A stretch of DNA of 64,000 nt, taken from assembly GCF_036588685.1 (NCBI RefSeq), contig NC_086375.1, forward strand, positions 39,392,566 through 39,456,565, read 5' to 3'. Made by a program: the position numbers and the translations under genes. The first letter of the stretch is position 1, and each line of letters starts with the position of its first letter. This stretch comes from Mytilus trossulus. Its lineage: Eukaryota > Mollusca > Bivalvia > Mytilida > Mytilidae. Positions 20,636 to 32,600 of the stretch are shown here, in pieces. The notes beneath the pieces are model-generated. The model was not told the DNA's origin, did no database searches, and worked only from the letters and a program-made list of their open reading frames with translations.

Positions 20636-23600
20636 CTGGAATTTAAAACAAGTAAAATTCTATACATTTAAGATTTAACATATCTAAATAAACTGTAGCA
20701 CCTATAAAAGGTTTATACTTAAAGTAACGCGAGTCAATGGTAATCGTGTGTAATGTTAACGTTCTGTAGTTCAAAACCCTAGGGACAACGTTAACTACAA
20801 TCAGCGTCGATAATCTTTTCGAGATTGTAAGCAGTCCGTCACATGCAAAAATTGAGGACGTAACCTGCATTCAACAGCTATGCACATCGATAGGAACTAC
20901 CAACTACAAGAGAAATTGAACCAGTGTCCTATAATGGCGGGGAGGGACCATTGCTTCAAACTGTATAAACGAAGTGTACTGCAATTTACGGAGAAGTATT
21001 TTCTGGAAAATTCTATTCAAAGCTGGTACTTGTCGAGGTTTACAAGACAGCCGAATCTGAGATATCCGCAAAGAACGTTCATTACAAACTTTCTATACAC
21101 ACAAGATCGAAAATGCTGGTAAAGACACAAACAAATCATCATTGTATTAGTTCTCTGTAAAAACGTTCAAAATCAGCACCAATCATTCTGTGTCCCTTTT
21201 TCAATGAAGGAGGCATTTCAAAATCTACTTTTCCATTTGACTGTATAAATCATCTGGGTAAATTTTAGCTATTGGCGAGACTTTCAAACCTGACATCATG
21301 CATTGCTTTTGATGGAGTTCGTGTTGCTTATTCTTTAGTTTACTATGTTGTGTCATTTGCACTATTATATGTCTGTTCATCTGGTTCATTTTTAGTCTTG
21401 GCGTTGCCAGTTTATTTTCGATTTATAAGTTTGACTGTCCCTCTGGTATCTTTTGTCCCTCTTTAATAATGGTCAATTCATCTCAGGTAAACTTTGCCAG
21501 GTAATGTTGGAAACAAAATGTCCTAATTTATTTTCTATGTCAGATAAGAATTATTGAAATGAATATTACTGTTGATTCAATAGATTATACATGATTAGAA
21601 AAGAAAGTGCCAAACAAATTGTTTCCTGTTAATTGTCAATATGTCATTCTAACTTAAGATATCGTTGCATATTACAACTTCCAATTTTTAGTCATTTGAA
21701 ATAAGATGCTCACACGTAATGTTAAGTCATTTGAAATAAGATGTGCATACGTAATGTTTATCCATATGAAATAAGATGTGCACATGTAATGTTTAGTCAA
21801 ATTGAAATAAGATGTGCACACGTGATGTTTAGTTATTTGAAATAAGATGTGCACACGAAATCTTTATTCATTTGAAATAAGATATGCACACGTAATGTTT
21901 AGTCATTTGAAATGTGCACACGTAATAATTAACAGTTACTTACTCATCAGAAAAAATCTTGGTGAACGGAGAGTTATTAGGGAGTGCTATGGCGTATTGC
22001 ATTGAAACAATATCTGAAAGCACCATTGTCAGATGACAGTTAGTAGCCATCGTTAATTCAAAGTGAGTTTTGTCACCTACATATGCGTAGTCTCCCTCCA
22101 TTACAAGTCGTACTTGAACATCTCCGTCTGCACTCAGAATATTCGGGTTCGTTTTATTGTTGTCAACCACTCCCTTCCAAAACTTTACATAATCTGGTCG
22201 GGTGGAAGCCTATTAATATAAAAACACATGTAAAAATAGTAAGTGAACTGTCGAAACATAGATGCCCGTGAATATAAAGACACATAAATCAAAAATTAAC
22301 TTAACTGTCGATACATGTATGTCTGTTAATAAAATAAAACACACAAAGCAAAAGTAACTGGGCTGACGAAACATGAATGCCTGTTAATAGAAAGACACAT
22401 TATTCAAAAGTAACTGAACTGTCGAAACATGTATGCATGTTAATAAAAAAGCCACAAAAAAAAGTAACTGGACTGTCTAAACATATAGAAGAATCCCAAT
22501 ATCTGATAAAGAAATTGCAGTCAGTCATGGCTGACGTAAAATACATAAATGGAGAACAGAGCATTCTAGTTTGAGTTTTTTTAGATAAAAGTAAGAAGAT
22601 GTTGTATGAGTGCCCGTGAGGGCTCACGCCTAACAGTAAGGTATAAAGGGTCTCCTAATTATATGTGTCCAAAAATTTAAACAGGGAAAACAACCATAGA
22701 AAAAAGTGCACATAAATTCTACAATTTTCATTGCTATAAAAAAACATCTAATCAAAGATACCAGCTTTCTATTTGATACTCCTAATGCGTTTTCGACTTT
22801 AAAAGACTCAAAAACAACGAAACTAAAGAGCAATGAAACTGGAAATTCAGAAAAATTGGCCAAATACGGATAAAACTATTGTGGAATGTAAAAGAGATTA
22901 AATAAACTATGTAACTTCTTTGAAAATATGTCATGTTTACCTTGAAAATCGTTTCAAAGACAGTTCCCTCTTGTGTTCCCCATTTATAACTACCAAGTTC
23001 CACAAGTCCAGCAATATCAGAGAATGGCAGTTTATCTTTAGTTACAGTTAGGAAGGCCACAAGGTTACCGCTGTATGTTGCCATCATTATGATGCAAAAT
23101 ATCCACCAAGAGCTTAATAATGTCCGACCTGAGGACGAACCTGCCATATGTTCACCCCCTATGTTCAGAAAAGTAAAAAAATTCTATCAAATTAATATAC
23201 ATATTATAGTTATAAAAGACTCTACGAACGTTCTTATGTTATTAACTGTTGATTTTCTTATATTTGAATTACAATTATTAATTACGAAAAAGCATCTGTA
23301 AACAAAATCAAACTGGTTCATTTGTAAAAAAAAACAGACAGACGAAATATATCAAATGAATATTCCTTTATCGAATGCAACTGACAATATAAAAAAAAGA
23401 AGATGTGGTATAATTGCCAATGAGACACTATTCACAAAAAATCAAAATGACACAAACATTAACAACTATGGGTAACCGTACGGCCTTCAACCATGAGCAA
23501 AGCCAAGACCGCATATTAAGCTTTAAAAGATCCCGATAGGACAATGTAAAACAATTCAAACGAGAAATCTAACGGCTTTATTTATGTAAAAAACATGAAC

Positions 23601-26600
23601 GAAAAACAAATAAGTAACACATAAACAAACGACGACCCCTGAATGCCATGCCAAAACTTGCATACCTGTTTTTACATTTTATCATTGACATGTTGTCATT
23701 TGTATCTTATGACAATAACACCTATCGTTAAAATAACGACCGTAGCAGTAAACCCTGTCTTATACCATTTAGGTATTCAAGTCATGACCGGATCAAAGGA
23801 CCATTTAGGTATTCAAGTCATGACCGGATCAAAGGAATTGAAGATTGAAGGGGGTGACATGCTATAGTATTTTCATTGTAAGTGCTTTTATTTGGTAGAA
23901 CAGAAAAGGGAAATTCGACAATAGAAAACAAGTTCATTTATCATGTGACTTCAAAATTAATTATATATTGCCGAATGCTCTATCATATTATTTTAATTTA
24001 TTTTTGGTAATCGAATTTGTCATCTTTTCGATTATTTTTCACGTGGATAACTGCCAGTTTATGGATTGTATTATTTTATGACATAAAGGTAATTACTTGG
24101 AATATAACGCTAATCATTTGCATTCGTTCATACATAGGTATTACCATTGTACTAATAAACTTATGTATGACCTTCAAACATATTTCAAAGAAAGTAAATA
24201 TAAGTATGAAAAGAAGTGGAAGTTCGATAAGGGTTAAAATTACCTTGAGTTAATAGAGCACCATACATGTACCACAATGAGTCAGAGAAATGATGCAGTC
24301 CTCTCACGTTATCTTTTTCTTCCATTCTTCTATAGTATGGAGTACATTTTTCGAAAACAAACAAAAATAATGAAGTAACTGCAAGAAAAAGGAATATACA
24401 CAAAAATACATATCCGCTTAAGGGATCTATCAATGTTCTCCATTTTTTCGCATTTGGATCAGGCTTTTTCAACAAAATAGCAGCAGAATCATAGTAATAT
24501 GGTATTGTAAAATCGACAGCGTTTTCCCTTTGAATTTGCATAGTCAAAGGGGCTGCAACTAGATCCACATCCTGAAAAATAATAAACATTTAACTAAATT
24601 TGATAAATTATGAATATCTAATTTTTCAACTATAGCTTATTCTTATATACATGTATATCGTACCTGTGCAAATATATATGCCATGTGGTTTTAAATTCCT
24701 CGTGCTTAATTGTGATCTTAGTCTTCATGTTCTTGATATATTTGTTATACAACAAATGGTTATTATCATCTAGCATTTAATCCTCAAAGAATGACGTAAA
24801 TGAATTTACGTATTCTTTTAGCTGTGTCGGTTCCAATATGCTGATTATTCTCTGTGTTAATCATTTTGTTGTCTTTGTATGTTTTTCGTTAATCTTTGCT
24901 TGTTGGTCAACTGAAAAAAGTTATCTGCCGCCGTCTTTTTAAAGATTTTACAAAGATTCAATCAAATATACAGTTTCTAATGTCTTGTAATCTGATGAAT
25001 TTTTAATAATCTTTCATTAAACGCTATTGTCACCTGTCAATGCTTTCTGTGCATTATTTCTTACGCCTACACCTATATTGAATGACTTCTGAGGTATTTA
25101 CAGTTCTATGATTGATTTAGTATCATTATACAAAATGATAGGAAAAAAAAGACATTTTAAGCAGGCATTCAACGAAGTATAAACAAAATAGTTCCTGCAC
25201 ATAGCTATTACTTTGTCGCTAAGTAAATCATCTACTAGGTAACTTTTGTTTCAAATAAAAGCTAAAGGACATGGGATCGGTATAAACAAAATAGCTATCC
25301 GTGCTTTTGTTTGCAGAAGTTATCAACGAAAGCCAGGGGGCTTCCAATCAGCGGTGTATATTATCCAGCGGCAAAACATGATACATTGTACCTTGCTCAT
25401 AAAATACGTAATCTACAAAACATTGAAGTAAAAGGAGTGCAATTAATCGCAATTTGAAGTAAACTAGTGAATAAAAATAATGTGCATGTAATTTATTATC
25501 TTTAATCAGTTGTTCATGAAATTATGAGTCCTTGATTTAAACTACAATTCCAAGATACAATTTTTTTTCTATAACTCTTCCTACCCGTCTTTCAAGATGA
25601 CCGATTAAACCATTCCATGATCCATTTTCCATCTGAGAACCCCATTTTCCATCAGGGGGTCGTGTTATCTCATATCTGAAATATACTTTGAAATGTTTAA
25701 GAACAAAAAGAATACAAGTCCAACTTATTAAAATTTGATATTGTTCCAAAACAAACTAAACGTGTATATTACGGTAAGTAACGCACAATCGTAAGAGAAT
25801 GAACAATGAAGTCCCTAACCATATCTGAAATCATTGTAGGAGTACTTGAAAAAGTATTTACCCAGATAAAGACCAAAAGATTATAACACGAATTTTGCAT
25901 TTAATAATCCGATTTAAACATCCTGGCGAAAAATACTATAGTACGTAAAATGAATATGCATTTCAGTGTCACATTGGTTTCTACAATAACCTTTGCAAAG
26001 TGTTTTACCGACAACACATTAAAGAAGAAAAATGTATCACAAATGATAGAAAGTGCATATCTATATGTGCGTAATGTGTATAATATTCAAATGTTTTAAA
26101 CCATTTTATTACACTACACCAACTACACACTTTTGATGTTAATAGTTATTTTTCATTTAAAGATCTGTTAAAATACTTATATATCATTTACAACTTATCA
26201 AGCATTTCATGAACACAAGTCTAGTTTTTTTTGGTATAGAACCAGTCTACAATTGCGAAGAAAAAAGGAAATACTCTGGATGCGAAAACAAAGTCAATGT
26301 ATTAAATAGTCCATATAATGATCTACAACTTAAGATCCCCTCTTGAAAAACATCTCCATCCCTAGTCTGCAATACCGATAGAGGATAACGATGACAAATT
26401 AAGACCTTATTATACCATATGTGCATGGTCCTTAGTAATTTTTATGACAACAAAAGTAAAGATTCTACTTACGTGAAATTGAGGGCTAATGCAAGATGTT
26501 GTAGTAGATCCATGGTAAATCCTGTATATGTATATCTTTTCTCATTAAAGTTGACAAAGGGCTTCCACTGTAAAAGTTGAAATTGCCTTTTTTGTTTTAA

Positions 26601-29600
26601 TTTTCACAAGCAATGTTGTTGCTATGTGGATATTTTTTTAGTTACGTCTATTGTGATGAAATTTCCACTTTTGTTTAATAGAACATGTAATATAAGTCTC
26701 GAAAGAAATATATTTTATGTCTATGTGTTTTTGACGGCTAGCTTCTACAAACATTATTATCATTTTTACTTTTTACAAATGCAAGTTGCATAAATTCGAA
26801 AAAGACATAATATGCAGTAACAAACATATTACACAATACTGCAGCTCACTCTTAACACAGGAATATATTTCTGAATATACATTTCATTTTGGAAGGAAAG
26901 TAATAGTTAATTAATTAATTTGAAAGGTAAGTATCATTAAGAAAATTCAATCAAACATACTACAGAGGCAAAATGTACCTAAAGATATTCAACTCATACA
27001 CAATTAAAGATTTAAAGACAATAAATAGTATACAAGACACAACTAAGAATACAAAATATGTTGCAAAACGAACTTCACCAAAAAAACACCGTGATCTTGA
27101 GTGCTCCGGAGTAGGGTTGATGAAAAATCAGTAGTAAATGTTGCAGTATAGTGATGTTCATTTAAAAAAACATATTTCATCAGGACCGACTTTTATTTGC
27201 AGTATTTTTGATATGCTTGTTTCAGTTATAAGACATTTTTAATTATTTTAATGATATTTACTTAAATAGCTACACTGTCATCATCTCCTTGAAGATACAT
27301 ACGTGACAAAATGTATTGAACGGAACAGTCTGCGTATAGCAAAACATAAAACGTTAATGATTTCTACTTTGATAAGATCAAAGAGCAGTGATAGTTTGAA
27401 ACGAATTAAAATGTTTTATCACTAATTAAAAGCTTACTGGTAATGTGCTAACAAGGAATTTTCGTTTATTGAATCCCATCTTTGAGTTCGGAAAAATTTC
27501 TTTCATCGTCAGTAAGCTTCCAGATAGTTTCGAATAACCAACGATACTCATTCTTCTCTTTTCTTTTTCCCACATCAAAGTGTTTATGGGTAACCAAGCA
27601 CAATCTTTAGCATCACATACGTTAATCTAGAATGATCAATAACAAAACATGTTTTACGAAAACTTGTTATGTATGTATGTATTGAATGCTTTAAGTAATT
27701 AACTACATATATGCGTTTAGCTAGCCATAAAACCAGGTTTAAAGCACAATATATTTCATAAGAAAATGTCTGAACCAAATCAGGAATATTACAGTTGTTA
27801 TCCATTTGTACTCGGTCTAGTAATTCCAAATAATAAATTGCAGCATCTCTAGATGTGTCAATATTCCTTATCTTTTTTATGTAATAAATATAATTATGAT
27901 TTTTTGAAAATTGACAGATCATTATTTCAATTTACCGTTTCTTTATGATGTTGTGGTTTATTCAGAAATGAAGTACGAAATTGTATTACTGCTACATTAT
28001 CTAACACAGTGGTGTAGTTGGTTGTCTGCTCAGATGCATCTCCGTTATGAAATATTCCAAGTAACCATCTGGAATTATGTATTAGAGATGATCTGACCAC
28101 ATGTTTTCGTCCATAGTCGAAAGGCTGAAATTATAAATTATAGAAGATTAAAAATTAAATGTAATTGGTATATTACAATTATACTTTAATGCGATTGTCA
28201 TACAAGAAAGAGGTTTAGCTATACTATGAAACAATCCGGTTTAAACCACCATTTCGTACATAAGAACATGCCTTTACCCATTCAAGAATATGACAGTTGT
28301 ACTGTTGTTATCAACTCATTTGCCGTGATTAAGTTTTTGATGTTGCCATTTGCTTAGGGACTTTCCATATTGAAGGTTCCTTGGAGTTCATTTTTTTAGG
28401 GGGGAGAGGATGGGGTCATCTCTTTTTTATATAGATCTTGTTGCAAAAATTACAATTCTTACTTTGATGAATACTTTATATAGAAATCAGTAAGTTCAGA
28501 ATATACAAATTCATCAAAGGATTAGTGAGAGTAAAATTATTTTATCTTATCTTTATGTAACAATAAAGCTTAGAAAGGCCTGGGTATTCATGTCTGTAAT
28601 TTCAGACACTCATTAAATAAAACAAAAAAGAGACAATTAGTGTATTGATTAATATCAATGTGGGTTTTTTTCGTTCAAGAACAAGATTTCTTTCTGTTTT
28701 AAGAAAAAAATATTAGTTTGATTGGCAATGACGCAGCTGTTCACCAGAAACCAAACACACGGATATAAGCAATTGTAAGGCTCAGTTCGCGGCCTTATAC
28801 AACGAACAAATATAATACCATTTAGTAAGCTTTCAAAAGTATTGACTTGATAAAACCATTCATAAGGACAAAAAAAGTCTGTGTTTGTTTACATCATTAT
28901 AACATTCCTTTGTGAAGGCTTTAATCTAGTACTATGGATTTATTATTTTTCGTGGATACCAATTTTTGTGGCTTTCGTGGGTACTGGCGAACCACGAAAT
29001 TAAATGTTCAACGAATAACAGATTTTATATAGGCTTGAATGTAGACATCAGCAAAACCACGAAATTAAATATCCACGAACTTGCAAGTTTTCCATAATCC
29101 ACGAAAATAAATGAATCCACAGTATATACTGTATAATTGACTTTTCATTAGCTTGATTAAAAATCAATAACATACTGTTCTATGCAGCTATTATATGTGT
29201 AACTTGTAGAGGTGGACTGTAAGTGTAATGTTTACAAACTGTCAAATAAATATACCTTTGTGACATTCTATGATAATGTGTGGTATCTCCAGCCCAGTAG
29301 TCAACACCGGTGTTGACATGAATATTAATAATGTGGTCATTTTTTTAAAATTTCTGTTTACAAAATTTTGAATTTTTCAAAAAAAACTAAGGATTTCCTT
29401 ATCCCAGGCATAGATAACCTTAGCCGTATTTGGCATAACTTTTTGGAATTTTGGATCCTCAATGTTCTTCAAATTTGTACTTGTTTGACTTTATAAATAT
29501 TTTGATATGAGCGTCACTGATGAGTCTTATGTAGACGAAACGCGCGTCTGGCGTAGTAAATTATAATCCTGGTACCTTTGATAACTAATTATAGATGCAG

Positions 29601-32600
29601 ATATTCTTTATCAAATTCATTTACATCTTTTTGACGAGAATCGAATTAAATTTAGTTAATGATAATTGGTACAAGATTCAATAAAAAAAAAATGCACTAA
29701 AGGGGTATTGGGTTGACAGAGTGGCAAAAGAAAGGCAGTATACCTCTCTGAGAGGTATTTAAAACAAAATAAGATTCACTTTATACCTTTGCTAAGTAGT
29801 TTTGGCACGCATTGAGACTACATAATAAAGTGCAGTTTAGGCTTGAGTAGTCATGTGCAGTAGTTTTCTCTGACATCAAATCGTCTATTCTGTGTGACGT
29901 CATTTGTTCCATACTTTGTACATTCCCAAAAATTCCAACAGCAGATAACATCTCGTGCAATAGCGTTGCTTGATATTCTGTGGAAAATATACAAATAGTG
30001 AAGCTCTGAATGTTTTTGTGATAATATTGTTTATAAAAGTTAAATAATTCGCCTCAAAACTGCTATGACATACGCTCCACAGCAGCTATGTAACCGGCCA
30101 TATTACACCTCAATGAATGCACATGAGACATAAGTCAAAACGTTTACCAAAACTAAGACCAACAATCGTCGTATATCAATTGAAAGATGGAACGCAAAAA
30201 CCGTATGCCCTCTTTTTTAACGATTCATGTCCTTGATACCTCCAAGCCAAATCTCAAATCGAAATATATAGACATTTAAACTACCATTTTAAATAAATTT
30301 GGTAAAAAACGTTTCATGCATAAAGGAGTAATGAGAAGACACGTGTTTCACTGTCGTGACTATTATAAACAATTAATTCAAATTCGCAGTACACCATCTT
30401 TCTTTTTTAAATCAGCTGAGTAAAGTTTGACCGAAATTGTTCGATGTAAGGTTCAGTTGAATATTTTTGTGATTTTACTTTTTAGCAGTTGAAATTTTGT
30501 CTTTGCGAGATTCGTCTACAAAAGATTCATCTCATCAGTGACGCTCGAAAAAAAGGGGGGAAACAAATAAAATACAAAGAGAAAAGGATTGAGGACAAAT
30601 ATTCATAAAAGTAACAAATACAGATAAGTAATATATTTACGAGGTAGAAAAGCCTTAGTATTTGAAAAATTCAAAGTTTTGTCAACTGTTAATTTATGAT
30701 TATGACCAAATAAACGAAAATTCAGGGCAATGCAGAAGTGCTGACGACTGGGCTGGTCATACCCTCGGGGAATAAAATCTCCACCAGCAGTGGCATCGAC
30801 CTAGTTGTTGTAAATAAACTGATTATTAAAATATTAAAATGGTTTTGTCTTTTAGCCACACACGCGTTTCGTCTACACAAGACCACCAGCGACGCTCGAA
30901 TAAAAACCAGTTAAAAAGGCCAAATAACATACAGTACAATTGCAATACGAAAAAGACAAATAGAAACAGTATGCTATCTAAAAAACATTATAACAACAAA
31001 TTAAAGATTTCAAAATACGAATCAAAGCAAAACATGGTGAACTTGTCGAGAATTACTTAATTTGGAAAAGAATCTCTACAATAATTACTTATGTATATAC
31101 ATATGTGTAAGTAAGATAATGAACATGATAAATAGAACAAAGTAATATAGGCAATTACATTTAGCAGAATGTTTTACCTAGCCCTTATTTTGATTTTAAA
31201 GTTTTCAATCATGAGTTATTTATTGATCTTGTAGATGTTTTACGACGTACTTATAATGAAAAATAAATAATTAAGCGACGTTGTTATGAATGAACAGAAT
31301 CTATATTGAAAGTTAAATATGTTCCATTCATTCAGTTTTCTTTTAATTAGGACATACGAAACGTAATCGACAATAAATTATTTTTTTAGAATATATTATC
31401 AACTAAAACTATAGTATCCGTGTGTGCTGAAGGCGTCAGAGAAGAAAATATAAAAGACTGCTCTACACTAACCCTTAGATCAATTGTCAGTCAACTGAAA
31501 TTCACCATAAGAGGACAAAATTTCAGTTCAATTGGTTGAATTGCAATTATATAAATTCATAAATGTTATTTAAAAAGTGTAGAGTATGACTATTACAACA
31601 AACAAAACGTATCCAGGGTCATATGTATAATCCGTTTGATTTCTATAAATCTTCAATATTAATTCTTAAAAAATCATTTTTAATTATAAATAATTTTTCC
31701 TTCATGTGTGTTAATGTATGATATATACGAACTCTGACTTTAAATATCATAATTTTGAACCAGTAATCAAAAAAGTTATTCATTGGCTCTCTATGTTACT
31801 TCTAATTTTTTTAATATAAAATACTAGATGGAGTAAGTATGAGTAGTGTAACAGCCTTCCATTCAAAACAAAAACATTAGACATGTGCTTTAAACCTGTT
31901 TTATTGTACCATGTGACTTTACTCGTTTAAATAACGCTGGTCATGTGATTACTGAGCTTTATGTATGCAATGAGAAATACAAAAGCATGCAAACAGAAAA
32001 CTCGATAATCACATGACCAGAGTTATTTAAATGAGTAAAGTCACATCTGGTATAATGAAACAGGTTTATGATATTTATATAAATTATGATATTTATAGTC
32101 AGAGTTCGTATATATCACACATTATAACACACATGAAGAAAAAAATATTTATACGTAAAAATGATTTTTTAAGCAATAGAATAATGTGTTATAGTCCATT
32201 TGATTTCTATAAATCTTAATTTTTTAAGATTTATAGAAATCAAATGGACTATAACACATTGTTCTATTGCTTAACAAAAACCAAGTAACGATGTCGCCCA
32301 TAAAATTTTTGAACATATAATACCACTTAAGCATTGGTTTCGCTGGTTTCAATTCAAGCACTTTCATAAGTACCAAGTCAGGAATATGATAGTTGTTACC
32401 CATTCGTTTGATGTGTTTGAGCTTTCGGTTATTTTCATTTTTATTAGGAACTTTCCATTTTGAATTTTTCCTCGGAGTTCATTTTTTTTTTTGTGATTTT
32501 ACATTTTACTGTAATATTGGAACTGTAATTGGAATAGCAAGCAAAGAAATGTCGTTTCAAGAAGGCTATATTATATATCTTTCATGTACAGCTACTCGTG

